64,000 nt of DNA from [Actinomadura] parvosata subsp. kistnae (GCF_900323885.1 NZ_OOHJ01000023.1:310001-374000), one strand, 5' to 3'; numbered from the stretch's first letter, positions 9,158-16,559 are shown. Notes: a model not told the origin generated them from the sequence alone. Translations and numbers: made by a program.

Positions 9158-9698
9158 GACAGCTCTCCTTTGTGTCCGAACTAGGGTCAGCGCTGCTGGT
9201 TAATGCGCAACAGGATCATCGGCCAACGTTTCGGACAAATAGCCGCGTCCACACTGTTGCGAACTTGAGATCGATGGCTGTCCGATCTGTAATCAGATGT
9301 CAGGGAAATCCACTTTTCGCTGTCCACACTGTAGACAGACCCAGGCTCGGTGTGCCAGGGTTTGCGCAAAAGCCGTCGCAGCGGTGGAAACCCTGCTGAG
9401 GGGGCTTTTGGGTGCTCTTAAGGGCGTGGCGAAAGGCGGTCTTTCGTGCTCTTGATAAGGCGTCTTTCCGGCGCTGTCGCGCGCCCGCGCCATTCCTTGG
9501 ATCCGCGCGCGCCGGACGCGCCGCTCCCCACAACGTGATCAAGCCCAATCCGCTCGGCGGACCTGCCGCCCTTTCGGCCGCGCTTCGGGCGATCACTATT
9601 AAGCAATTCAGCCTGGCACCGCTCCGTAATTGAGCGGGCCTTTCCCGGTCGCTCGTAACCGCGTATCGACCCTTGGGCGAATGACGTCCGTGCCGCCC
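9158..9698. other. Intergenic region upstream of the peptide-importer operon
   Basis: 541 bp with no supported gene. Its first 280 bp are clearly less GC-rich than the surroundings and should contain the promoter of the importer operon on the minus strand. An 11-bp direct repeat, gtccacactgt, occurs at 9247-9257 and 9322-9332. Several stems lie between 9356 and 9446. Small open frames here lack ribosome sites and codon bias and were not accepted. No promoter hexamers convincing enough to place were seen. Confidence 0.6.
9356..9410. other. Interleaved inverted repeats (pseudoknot-like or alternative hairpins)
   Basis: Arm A cagggttt (9356-9363) pairs with aaaccctg (9388-9395); arm B caaaagcc (9367-9374) pairs with ggcttttg (9403-9410). 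Both are perfect over 8 bp and are interleaved A-B-A'-B', the order of an H-type pseudoknot or of two mutually exclusive hairpins. A palindrome tttgcgcaaa fills 9361-9370. Another stem, cgaaag/ctttcg (9430-9446), follows. The transcribed strand is unknown. Confidence 0.4.
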
Positions 9699-9992
9699 CT
9701 AGGGCCCGACGGTCAGGCGGACGGTCACCATGTCACCCACGACGAGCCCCTCCGCCCTGCGCACCCCCGCCTTCACCGGCACGAGATAGCGCCCGTCCTT
9801 CGGGAACATCGACGTCTTCCACCGCGTCTCCCGGATCTGCGCGGTCACCGGGATCATGCCCCAGCCGTAGCTCACCGAGGCGGCCACGGCCTCCACGTCC
9901 TGGCACTCCTCGTCGGGGACGGTGATGAAATGCCACGGCGCGGGGCCCCGCCAGTACCACATCTCGCCGCTGAACTCGATGTTCACGGCCAC
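9699..9992 (-). CDS. DUF1905 domain-containing protein
   Basis: 97 residues, nearly the full DUF1905 length. Recognisable features are the opening FSGEMWYWRGPAPWHFITVP and the later VTAQIRETRWKTSMFPKDG and YLVPVKAGVRRAEGLVVGDMVTVRL. This is a small cytoplasmic beta-barrel-like family of unknown role, often found alone or fused to YdeI/OmpD-associated domains. Start is GTG at 9992; a second in-frame GTG at 9986 is 6 nt after a TATCCT hexamer and could be a leaderless start. It stands alone, downstream of the PadR pair on the same strand. Confidence 0.8.
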   Translation of the reverse strand: MAVNIEFSGEMWYWRGPAPWHFITVPDEECQDVEAVAASVSYGWGMIPVTAQIRETRWKTSMFPKDGRYLVPVKAGVRRAEGLVVGDMVTVRLTVGP

Positions 9993-10092
9993 AGGATAGG
10001 GCCGGGCGGGCGCTCAGGGCATCGCCGGCCGTCGCGCTCGGTCGTTCACCTGACCAGCAGGAGGACCAGCAGCAGCGCGGCCAGGACCGCCA

Positions 10093-10536
10093 TCACGGCA
10101 CCCAGGACCGGCCCGGACACCCGCCCCCGCCGTCGCCGCCCCTCGACAGCCCCGCCTGCCTCGCGGACAGCGCGTCCTCCCAGTCGCCGAGCGTGTCCCG
10201 CTCGGTGAACCGACGGATGACCAGCAGCAGGAACGGCAACGCCACCCCCGCCATCGCGAGCGCGGTACCGATCACCCGGTCGGGAGTGGCCGTCGCCATC
10301 CGGACCCCGCCGACGACCAGGACGACCGCCAGGCCGAGCGGCACGACGGAGTGCCGGGTCAGGTTCATCATCAGCGCGGCCCTGAGCGCGCCCAGCGCCA
10401 CGGACAGCGGCCGGATCCCTGCCTCCGCCGCCCCGTCACCGTCGGCCAGCCACTGCTCCAGGTAACGCTCGCGCCGCGCCTTCCCCGGCAGGATCGCCGC
10501 GGCGGTGACGATGACGCCTCGTACCAGCGGATTCAC
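10093..10536 (-). CDS. Membrane protein paired with PadR regulator; C-terminus possibly frameshifted
   Basis: 147 residues as read. The N-terminus contains LPGKARRERYLEQWLADGDG, a segment typical of small actinobacterial proteins encoded beside PadR regulators, followed by two membrane helices (about 61-80 and 88-108). Start GTG at 10536 is 1 nt beyond the padR-type stop, so the two are co-translated. After GLSRGGDGGGG the frame ends, while an overlapping frame (10120 to 10046) encodes VSGPVLGAVMAVLAALLLVL and then a short tail, a clear membrane helix. A one-base deletion in the G-rich run near 10125-10140 would explain this. Role unknown; probably the target membrane partner of the PadR protein. 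Confidence 0.65.
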   Translation of the reverse strand: MNPLVRGVIVTAAAILPGKARRERYLEQWLADGDGAAEAGIRPLSVALGALRAALMMNLTRHSVVPLGLAVVLVVGGVRMATATPDRVIGTALAMAGVALPFLLLVIRRFTERDTLGDWEDALSARQAGLSRGGDGGGGCPGRSWVP

Positions 10537-10537
10537 C

Positions 10538-10861
10538 TCAAACCCCCGGATGGGGGAGTGGCCGGCTCATCGGATCCTGCGCGACGGCGGGCTTGGCGAC
10601 GGCCCGCCGCGCGGCGGGCAGGGCATCCCCCTTGAGCCGATAGAGCCGCCGCCGCGGCCCCTCCCGAACGAAGTCGTCCTCCCAGGTGGAAACCACCCAC
10701 CCGCTGCGCTCCAGCCGATCCAGCACGAGGTAGACCGTCCCGGGAGAGCGCCCGCTGGCCTTGACGATCTCCATCGCCCAGCGCGGGTCGAGATCGGCCA
10801 TCAGCGCCTCGATCACGTCCACGACGGCCGGTGTGATCATCGGCAACGGCTGCATGATCAC
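10538..10861 (-). CDS. PadR-family transcriptional regulator
   Basis: 107 residues with a winged helix-turn-helix: VIEALMADLDPRWAMEIVK, then SGRSPGTVYLVLDRLERSGW and the wing VVSTWEDDFVREGPRRRLYRL. This is the PadR pattern; the C-terminal dimerisation helix is short, as in subfamily 2. Start GTG at 10861, with an ATG two codons later; no ribosome site is seen, so the message may be leaderless. The start lies inside a perfect 10-bp inverted repeat, suggesting autoregulation. The next gene begins 1 nt after the stop. Likely represses the pair in response to membrane or drug stress, as PadR proteins commonly do (inference). Confidence 0.85.
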   Translation of the reverse strand: MIMQPLPMITPAVVDVIEALMADLDPRWAMEIVKASGRSPGTVYLVLDRLERSGWVVSTWEDDFVREGPRRRLYRLKGDALPAARRAVAKPAVAQDPMSRPLPHPGV

Positions 10862-10863
10862 AC
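10831..10863. promoter_or_regulatory. Perfect inverted repeat at the PadR start codon
   Basis: Arms gtgtgatcat (10831-10840) and atgatcacac (10854-10863) are perfectly complementary across a 13-bp centre. The downstream arm contains the GTG and ATG start codons of the PadR gene. As DNA it is a candidate autoregulatory operator; as RNA it would form a hairpin over the initiation region. Confidence 0.5.
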
Positions 10864-10949
10864 TCTACGACCGGAACGCGGCCGGCGCGGCGGCGCCGCA
10901 CGGCGATCGCACGTCAGGCGGCCCGGCACCGTGCGCCCTGCCCTCCTCG

Positions 10950-11330
10950 TCACTCGTCCGGCTCGCCGCTCGGCCGCTTCTCGTGAGCCGCGATGAGCGT
11001 GTCGATCTGGACGCTGAGGCGGGCGCCCAGGGGCCAGCCGATGTAGTGGGTGAGGAAGATGGCGATCTCGCGCAGCTCGGCGGGGGTGAGGTCGGCGTTG
11101 CGGAGCGCGGCCGGGATCTGGATGTCGAGGACGTCGTTCAGGCCCCTGGCGGCCAGGGCGCCCAGGAGCAGCAGGCGCCGGTCGCGCATCGATAGGCCGG
11201 GGCGGCACCAGATGTCGGCGAACAGGTGGTCCACCGTGATGCCGAAGAAGTCGCCGGGGCCGTCGTGCACCTCCCAGCCGTAGACCTGGCCCATCATCTC
11301 CAGGCCGCGCCGCCGCCTGTCGTCCGTCAT
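10950..11330 (-). CDS. Carboxymuconolactone decarboxylase family protein
   Basis: 126 residues, the usual length for a single-domain CMD protein. The core is readable as FADIWCRPGLSMRDRRLLLL, GLNDVLDIQI, then LTPAELREIAIFLTHYIGWP. The AhpD-type CxxC pair is absent, so it belongs to the gamma-carboxymuconolactone decarboxylase branch and is not a peroxidase. ATG at 11330 overlaps the preceding stop by 4 nt and has GAGGAG 6 nt upstream. It is the third gene of the aldehyde dehydrogenase operon. A CMD gene ends the same series in the M. tuberculosis cyp51 region (Rv0768-Rv0771), so a role in the same oxidative pathway is inferred. Confidence 0.88.
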   Translation of the reverse strand: MTDDRRRRGLEMMGQVYGWEVHDGPGDFFGITVDHLFADIWCRPGLSMRDRRLLLLGALAARGLNDVLDIQIPAALRNADLTPAELREIAIFLTHYIGWPLGARLSVQIDTLIAAHEKRPSGEPDE

Positions 11331-12157
11331 GGCCGCTCCTCGAGGCCGAGGTCGGCGGCCAGCCGCTGGTGGGCGAGCCTGGCCAGCGGGGCGTCGACGC
11401 CGAGCTCGGCGGCCAGGTCGAGGGCGAGGGAGAGGTCCTTGTCGCCGAGGGCGAGGACGTGGCTCATGATCTCGTGGAGCGGGTCGCCGGGAGGCAGCGG
11501 GGCCAGGGTGTCGCGGATCATGAGGGCGCCCGGGCCGCCGGTGACGGCGTCGGAGTGGCGGACGATCCGGCCCAGGGCCGTGAGCGGGATCCCGGCCGCC
11601 GCGGCCAGGCGTTGCGCCTCGGCGGCGGCGGCGAAGGAGACGAAGTGCAGCAGGTTGCGGGCCAGCTTGGCGCGGGTGCCCGCCCCGACCGGGCCCATGT
11701 GCAGGACCAGCCCCGCCCAGGCGGCGAACGCCTCCTTCACCCGCGCGAACGCCGCCTCGCTGGCGCCCACCATGACCGCCAGCGTGCCCGCCGCCGCCCC
11801 GATGAAGCCGCCGCTGACGGGCGCGTCCACGACCTCCACCCCGTACGGCCGCGCGGTCTCGGCCAGCTCGGTCGCCGTGTCGGCGCGGATGGTGGAGTGG
11901 ACGGCGATGATCGTGCCGGTGGCGCTCGCGGGGATCAGCTCGGCGGCGACCTTGTTCACCTGGGCGTCGTCGCGGACCATGAGCGAGATGAGGTCGGCGC
12001 GGGCCACGTCGGCCAGGCGCGCGGCGGCCAGCGCGCCCCGCTCGACCAGGGGTGTCATCGCCTCCGGCCGGACGTCGTAGACGATCAGGCCGGGGCCGGC
12101 TAGGCGCCCCGCCATCGGGCCGCCGATCTGGCCGAGGCCGACGAAGCCGTACATCAT
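11327..12157 (-). CDS. NAD(P)-dependent beta-hydroxyacid dehydrogenase (3-hydroxyisobutyrate dehydrogenase-like)
   Basis: 276 residues. The N-terminal Rossmann motif GFVGLGQIGGPMA, the substrate signature DAPVSGGFIGAAAGTLAVMVG, and the catalytic-lysine segment GAGTRAKLARNLLHFVSF identify the beta-hydroxyacid dehydrogenase family. It oxidises a 3-hydroxy acid to a semialdehyde or ketoacid using NAD(P). ATG at 12157 is preferred because GGACGGAGG sits just upstream; an ATG at 12181 overlaps the aldehyde dehydrogenase stop by 4 nt but would translate that ribosome site. Second gene of the operon, corresponding in order to Rv0770 of M. tuberculosis (my recollection of that locus). Confidence 0.9.
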   Translation of the reverse strand: MMYGFVGLGQIGGPMAGRLAGPGLIVYDVRPEAMTPLVERGALAAARLADVARADLISLMVRDDAQVNKVAAELIPASATGTIIAVHSTIRADTATELAETARPYGVEVVDAPVSGGFIGAAAGTLAVMVGASEAAFARVKEAFAAWAGLVLHMGPVGAGTRAKLARNLLHFVSFAAAAEAQRLAAAAGIPLTALGRIVRHSDAVTGGPGALMIRDTLAPLPPGDPLHEIMSHVLALGDKDLSLALDLAAELGVDAPLARLAHQRLAADLGLEERP

Positions 12158-12177
12158 GGGCCTCCGTCCTGGGGGTG

Positions 12178-13686
12178 TCATGCGCTCGCCCCCTCCGTAC
12201 GGCGAGCCGGCTCCGCGATCGACTTGGTCTCGAGGTACTCCTCGAAGCCCGCCACGCCCATCTCGCGCCCGATGCCCGACTGCTTGTAGCCGCCGAACGG
12301 CACGTCCGGGCCGTACCAGATGCCGCCGTTGACGCTGACCGTGCCGGTGCGCAGGCGGCGCGCCACCGCGCGCGCCCGTTCGAGATCTCCGGCGTGGACG
12401 GCGCCGGACAGCCCGTACGGCGAGTCGTTGGCCAGGCGGACGGCGTCGTCGTCGCCGTCGTGGGGGAGCACCACCAGCACGGGACCGAAGATCTCCTCGC
12501 GGGCGGTCCTGGACCGGTTGGTGAGGCCGGTGATCAGGGTGGGTTCGATCCAGAAGCCGCGGTCCCGGTCGGGGCGGTGGCCGCCGGTGGCGAACGAGCC
12601 GCCCTCCGCGCGGGCGAGCCGCAGGTACGCCTCGACGCGGTCGCGCTGGCGGGCCGAGATCAGGGGGCCGCAGACGGTGCGGTCGTCGGCCGGGTCGCCG
12701 GTGCCGAGGCGGGCCATCGTCCGGGCGGTGAGGTGGACGGCCTCGTCGTGGCGGGCGCGGGGGACCAGGAGCCGGGTGGTGAGGGCGCAGCCCTGCCCGG
12801 CGTGGGAGATCGCGGCGAAGGCGGCGTACGCGCACGCCCCGGCGAGGTCGGCGTCGTCCAGCACGACACACGCCGACTTGCCGCCCAGCTCCAGGAACAC
12901 CTTCGTGAGCGTCTCGGCGGCGCCGCGCATCACCGCCCGGCCCGTCGCCGTCGAGCCGGTGAACGAGACCAGGTCCACGCGCGGGTCGGCGGCCAGGAGC
13001 GCGCCGAGCGCGTGGTCGCGGCCGGTGACGATGTTGACGACGCCGGGCGGGAGGTCGGTCTCCTCGACGAGCAGCCGGCCGAGCACGGCCGCGCACCACG
13101 GGGTGTCGGGGGCGGGCTTGAGCACGACGGTGTTGCCCGCGGCCAGGGCCGGGCCGAGCTTGGCCAGGGTGATCTGGTGCGGGAAGTTCCCCGGGGTGAT
13201 GGCGGCGACCACGCCCACCGGCTCGCGCAAGACGTACCGGTCGCTGGCGATGCCCATCGGCGCGGCCCGGCCCAGGTCGCGCGTCCACGCGTAGGTCTCG
13301 GCGAGGCCGGCGACCCAGCCGAGGTCGGCCACGGGCTGGTCGAGCTGCGCGCCGTGGGTCAGGAACCGGGGCGCGCCGGCCTCCCTGATCGTGAGCTCGC
13401 GCAGCTCGGCGGCGTGCCGTTCGAGGGCCTGCCGGAGCTGGCGCAGGCAGCGGACGCGCAGGTCGAGGTCGCTGGCCCAGCCGGAGGTGTCGAACGCGCG
13501 GCGGGCGGCGGCGATGGCCGCGTCGAGCAGGGCGGGGGTGGCGTCGGCGGCCAGGCCGATGACCTCCTCGGTGGCCGGGTCGATCGTCTCGAAGCGCCGG
13601 TCGCAGGTGACGGGCTCGCCGCCGATCAGGAGGGGGGAGCCGTGCTCCGCCCACGCGTCGAGCAAGCGACCGCTTGTTATGGACAC
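12178..13686 (-). CDS. NAD-dependent aldehyde dehydrogenase
   Basis: 502 residues, full length for the ALDH superfamily. Landmarks are ITPGNFPHQ (cofactor), the SFTGSTATGRAV loop, the general base in LELGGKSA, the nucleophile in SHAGQGCALTTR and EEIFGPVL. It oxidises an aldehyde to a carboxylate. The GTG start at 13686 lies inside the operator palindrome 6 nt after a TAGTCT -10 box, so the transcript should be leaderless; no ribosome site exists. First gene of an operon with the hydroxyacid dehydrogenase and CMD protein. Resembles AldA (Rv0768) next to mycobacterial cyp51. Repression by the TetR at 19882-20478 is inferred from the shared operator. Confidence 0.93.
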   Translation of the reverse strand: MSITSGRLLDAWAEHGSPLLIGGEPVTCDRRFETIDPATEEVIGLAADATPALLDAAIAAARRAFDTSGWASDLDLRVRCLRQLRQALERHAAELRELTIREAGAPRFLTHGAQLDQPVADLGWVAGLAETYAWTRDLGRAAPMGIASDRYVLREPVGVVAAITPGNFPHQITLAKLGPALAAGNTVVLKPAPDTPWCAAVLGRLLVEETDLPPGVVNIVTGRDHALGALLAADPRVDLVSFTGSTATGRAVMRGAAETLTKVFLELGGKSACVVLDDADLAGACAYAAFAAISHAGQGCALTTRLLVPRARHDEAVHLTARTMARLGTGDPADDRTVCGPLISARQRDRVEAYLRLARAEGGSFATGGHRPDRDRGFWIEPTLITGLTNRSRTAREEIFGPVLVVLPHDGDDDAVRLANDSPYGLSGAVHAGDLERARAVARRLRTGTVSVNGGIWYGPDVPFGGYKQSGIGREMGVAGFEEYLETKSIAEPARRTEGASA

Positions 13687-13720
13687 GTGTCCAGACTACA
13701 GTTCACGAGAGACCGTGCAA
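13674..13720. promoter_or_regulatory. Divergent leaderless/forward promoters around a TetR-type operator
   Basis: The 14-bp perfect palindrome TGGACACGTGTCCA occupies 13680-13693. Forward promoter for the gene at 13742: TTGTTA (13674-13679), 17-bp spacer containing the palindrome, TACAGT (13697-13702). Reverse promoter for the aldehyde dehydrogenase: TTGCAC (13720-13715), 16-bp spacer, TAGTCT (13698-13693), then 6 nt to the GTG start. A bound repressor would block both. A near-identical site lies at the TetR promoter near 20473. Confidence 0.75.
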
Positions 13721-13741
13721 GGGGGATCGAAGGAGGGACCC

Positions 13742-14434
13742 GTGTCCCGTGACGACTACTCCGGCGCGTTCGACCCCGGCTTCCGCTTCGAGGACCTGTC
13801 CAAGGCCGCGCTCGTCCGCCTCGTCAGGGAGTACGCGCTCATCGTCCACCTGCTCGACCGCTCCTCGCTCATCGCCGTCGGCATGAAGTACGGCCAGGAG
13901 GCCGTGGAGGAGATCGCCGTCCAGGAATGGCGCGGCGCCAGCCCCGTCTACACCCGGCGGATCCGCGAGATCATGCGGATCGAGGGCGACGGCGTCTCGG
14001 CCATCTTCAAGTGCCTGCAGCTCGACCCCGGCTTCGCCCAGCACTACATGGACGTCGAGTACGAGCTGATCGACGAGTCCCACGGCTTCTTCCAGCTGCG
14101 CACCTGCGGGGCGCTGCTCGACGTCGAGCCGTTCGGGGAGCGGGCCGTGCGCGGCATGTGCCACCACATCGAGGACGGCACCTTCGACTGGACCGCCCAG
14201 GCCGTCAACCCCAGGGCCCGCATCCGCCCGGTGCACCGGCCGCCGCGCGTGCCGGGCGACCGGGTGCCGCACTGCCGGTGGGAGGTCGTCATCGACGACG
14301 ACACCGAGCCCGTCGGCGAGGCGCCGATCACCGCGATGACCCGCGCCACCACCGCCGCCCGCTTCCGCTTCCCCCCGATGCGCGACGGCACGCCCCACGT
14401 GCCGCGGCCGGATCGCGAGCCCGGCCGGCGATGA
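13742..14434 (+). CDS. Conserved hypothetical protein, divergent from aldehyde dehydrogenase
   Basis: 230 residues, soluble, no signal peptide. Readable segments include EYALIVHLLDRSSLIAVGMK, EEIAVQEWRGASPVYTRRI, and a possible metal or catalytic cluster CGALLDVEPFGERAVRGMCH followed by HIEDGTFDW. The spacing of the two cysteines and two histidines recalls the L-2-amino-thiazoline-4-carboxylate hydrolase-like fold, but I cannot confirm membership. GTG at 13742 follows GAAGGAGGG by about 6 nt. Its promoter shares the TetR operator with the aldehyde dehydrogenase operon, which ties it to the cyp51 regulon. Function unknown; a small-molecule hydrolase or redox-linked role is possible. Confidence 0.8.
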   Translation: MSRDDYSGAFDPGFRFEDLSKAALVRLVREYALIVHLLDRSSLIAVGMKYGQEAVEEIAVQEWRGASPVYTRRIREIMRIEGDGVSAIFKCLQLDPGFAQHYMDVEYELIDESHGFFQLRTCGALLDVEPFGERAVRGMCHHIEDGTFDWTAQAVNPRARIRPVHRPPRVPGDRVPHCRWEVVIDDDTEPVGEAPITAMTRATTAARFRFPPMRDGTPHVPRPDREPGRR

Positions 14435-14488
14435 GTTCCGGCCGCGGGAACGGTCCTCCTGGTGACACGAGCAGAAGGAGTGGCCGCG

Positions 14489-14833
14489 GTGGACCTGTAC
14501 AGCGTGGTGTGCGTGAGTGACGTGGCGGCGTCGCGCAAGTGGTACGAGGCGTTCCTCGGGCGCCCGGCGGACGAGATCATCGGCGCGGAGCTGCTGTGGC
14601 GGGTCGGTGAGAACGCCTGGCTGGTCCTCGACGACCGGGACGTGCGGGCGGCGCGGGTGGGCGGCACCATGATCACGCTCGGGGTGGACGATCTCGACGA
14701 GATCCTGGCCCGGCTGGCCGCGCACGGCATCGGCCACGAGCCCGTGGAGACGTACGGCAACGGCGTACGCCATGTGGAGATCCTCGACCCCGACGGCAAC
14801 AGCCTGTCGCTCGCGCAGGCGCCCGTCTCATGA
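14489..14833 (+). CDS. VOC-superfamily (glyoxalase/bleomycin-resistance fold) protein
   Basis: 114 residues, one vicinal-oxygen-chelate domain made of two beta-alpha-beta-beta-beta modules. It begins VDLYSVVCVSDVAASRKWYE and ends with GVRHVEILDPDGNSLSLAQ, the latter typical of the second metal-ligand strand. Such proteins are small-molecule binding proteins, isomerases or dioxygenases; no substrate is evident. GTG at 14489 is chosen because AGAAGGAG lies 9 nt upstream; earlier in-frame GTG codons at 14462 and 14480 lack or overlap that site. It lies between the unknown gene and hemC on the same strand, with short gaps. Confidence 0.82.
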   Translation: MDLYSVVCVSDVAASRKWYEAFLGRPADEIIGAELLWRVGENAWLVLDDRDVRAARVGGTMITLGVDDLDEILARLAAHGIGHEPVETYGNGVRHVEILDPDGNSLSLAQAPVS

Positions 14834-14879
14834 CGCGGATTCGACCGAGCCTGGAGGGAACGGCGGATACCATCGACAG

Positions 14880-15815
14880 ATGGCCGTCCCTGAGCTGATC
14901 CGCATCGCCACCCGTTCCTCGCCCATGGCGCTGGCCCAGGTGGAGCGCGTCCGGCGCGAGCTCGCCGCGTCGCATCCCGGCGTGCGCACGGAGGTCGTGC
15001 CGGTCACCACGTCGGGCGACAGGTGGCCGGGCGCGTTGTCGGAGCTCGGCGGCAAGGGCGCGTTCACGAAGGAGGTGGACGCTCTCCTGCTGGCCGGCGA
15101 GGCCGACCTCGCGGTGCACTGCGTCAAGGACGTCCCCGCCGACCGGCCGCTGCCCGCCGGCACCACCTGGGCGGCCTTCCTGAAGCGGGACGACCTGCGC
15201 GACGCTCTCGTGCACCCCGGCGGCCTCACCCTCGACGAGCTGCCGCCCGGCACCCGCATCGGCACGTCGTCGGTGCGGCGGGTCGCGCAGCTCGCCTCCT
15301 CGCACCCGCACCTGCGTTGCGTGCCGATGCGCGGCAACGCCAACCGGCGGCTGGAGAAGCTCGACGCGGGCGAGGCCGACGCGCTGCTGCTGGCCGTGTC
15401 GGGCCTGGAGCGGATCGGCCGCTCCGACCGGATCACCGAGGCGCTGCCGCTGGAGACGATGTGCCCGCCGATCGGCGCCGGCGTGCTCGCCCTGCAGTGC
15501 AGGGAGGACGACGAGCAGACCATCGAGGCGGTGGCCGGCCTGGGCGATCCCGACACCTGGCGCGAGGTGACGGCCGAGCGGATGCTGCTGCACGTCCTCC
15601 AGGGGCACTGCAACAGCCCGATCGCCGGCTACGCCCGCGCCGAGCGCGACGGCCGCCTGTCGCTGCGGGCCCGCGTCTTCAGCCCCGACGGCAAGACGGT
15701 CCTCGACGCGCACGAGTGGGCCGGCCCGCTCGACCCGGCCACGCTGGGCACGTCCGTCGCCGTCGCGCTGCTGCGCCAGGGCGCCCGCCAGGTCATCGAC
15801 GCGATCCCGCACTGA
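14880..15815 (+). CDS. hemC: Hydroxymethylbilane synthase (porphobilinogen deaminase)
   Basis: 311 residues, normal length. It polymerises four porphobilinogen molecules to hydroxymethylbilane in tetrapyrrole synthesis. Seen: IRIATRSSPMALAQVERVRR, the GGKGAFTKE loop, AVHCVKDVP with the catalytic Asp region, RIGTSSVRR, PMRGNANRRL, and the dipyrromethane-cofactor cysteine in LQGHCNSPIAGYA. ATG at 14880 is the only sensible start; TACCAT 6 nt upstream suggests a leaderless message. No other heme gene is near it, so this may be a second, isolated hemC of the genome. Placement inside a P450 locus is suggestive of heme supply, but that is only inference. Confidence 0.93.
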   Translation: MAVPELIRIATRSSPMALAQVERVRRELAASHPGVRTEVVPVTTSGDRWPGALSELGGKGAFTKEVDALLLAGEADLAVHCVKDVPADRPLPAGTTWAAFLKRDDLRDALVHPGGLTLDELPPGTRIGTSSVRRVAQLASSHPHLRCVPMRGNANRRLEKLDAGEADALLLAVSGLERIGRSDRITEALPLETMCPPIGAGVLALQCREDDEQTIEAVAGLGDPDTWREVTAERMLLHVLQGHCNSPIAGYARAERDGRLSLRARVFSPDGKTVLDAHEWAGPLDPATLGTSVAVALLRQGARQVIDAIPH

Positions 15816-15819
15816 CGGG

Positions 15820-16365
15820 TCACCACAAGGGCACGGGCGTCTCCGTCCTCGCGTAGTAGCCGGGGACGGGGGCGCCGGACGACGCGCGCTCCAACCGCCG
15901 CCGCATCCCGTCCGACAGCACCCCGGCCTTCAGCATCTCGACGAACACGGCCGTGACGTTCCCCAGGTCGAACCAGTCGCGCTGCCAGCACCACCGCAAG
16001 CCGCCGCCGTACCGGAACCAGCTCCCCCCGATCCCCGGCACCTCGTACGGGCTGCCGTCCGGCCGGCGGGCGGCGGCGACCTGCTTCCAGAAGCCGACCA
16101 CCTCGCCCCTGCGCTCGTCGATGAGGATGCTCTGGTACGGATAGGACCACCCGTCCAGGCCGCCCATCTCGGAGCCGAGGGCGAGGTCGCGGATCTCCTG
16201 TCGGCCGACGGCCATGAAGTCCTGGCCGGGGCCGACGTTCCAGCCGTAGGTGGCGTCCTCGGTGTAGAGGTCGGCGAGGGGGCGCCAGTCGCCGCGCTCC
16301 TCGCACCGCCGATTGGCCTCCAGCCAGCGCCGCACCATCTCCTCCAGCTCGTCACGCGCGTACAC
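15820..16365 (-). CDS. NTF2/SnoaL-like fold protein of the cyp51 operon
   Basis: 181 residues. It has a cone-shaped SnoaL/NTF2-like signature: WLEANRRCEERGDWRPLADL, YTEDATYGWNVGPGQDFMAV, GRQEIRD. It is rich in aromatic residues in the middle (WCWQRDWFDLGNV). Start GTG at 16365 has AGGAGG 7 nt upstream, overlapping the ferredoxin stop region; the intercistronic gap is 2 nt. It is the last gene of the TetR-P450-SDR-CYP51-ferredoxin operon. A hypothetical protein of about the same size follows the ferredoxin in mycobacterial cyp51 loci, as I recall. Possible isomerase, dehydratase or binding protein acting on the P450 substrate. Confidence 0.85.
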   Translation of the reverse strand: MYARDELEEMVRRWLEANRRCEERGDWRPLADLYTEDATYGWNVGPGQDFMAVGRQEIRDLALGSEMGGLDGWSYPYQSILIDERRGEVVGFWKQVAAARRPDGSPYEVPGIGGSWFRYGGGLRWCWQRDWFDLGNVTAVFVEMLKAGVLSDGMRRRLERASSGAPVPGYYARTETPVPLW

Positions 16366-16367
16366 GA

Positions 16368-16559
16368 TCAGCCTCCTAGCGTCAGCGCCCGGGTCGGGCA
16401 GTATCGGACGGCGGCCTCCACCTGGGCGCGCATCGACTCGTCGGGCTCCTCGACGAGGATGCGCACCTTTCCCGCGCGCGGGACCTCGAAGACGTCCGGC
16501 GCCTCCAGCTCGCACATGGCGTGCCCCTGGCACAGGTCCAGGTCGGCTTCGAGCTTCAC
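16368..16559 (-). CDS. 3Fe-4S ferredoxin, redox partner of CYP51
   Basis: 63 residues. The iron-sulfur motif is CQGHAMC near residues 10-16, with His replacing the second of four cluster cysteines, and a distal CPT near residue 54. This pattern gives a 3Fe-4S cluster, as in bacterial P450 ferredoxins such as the one beside M. tuberculosis CYP51 (Rv0763c). It passes electrons from a ferredoxin reductase to the P450. GTG at 16559 overlaps the P450 stop by 4 nt, so the pair is translationally coupled. No reductase gene lies in this window. Confidence 0.93.
   Translation of the reverse strand: MKLEADLDLCQGHAMCELEAPDVFEVPRAGKVRILVEEPDESMRAQVEAAVRYCPTRALTLGG

Noticed and set aside
6071..9184. 1037-codon plus-strand open frame opposite the peptide-importer genes
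   Set aside because: It mirrors dppB and the binding protein; composition is His/Arg/Val/Glu-rich shadow sequence and there is no ribosome site.
9412..9633. Small plus-strand frame in the 541-bp intergenic region
   Set aside because: No ribosome site, no codon bias, and overlapping stem structures explain the conservation-like pattern better.
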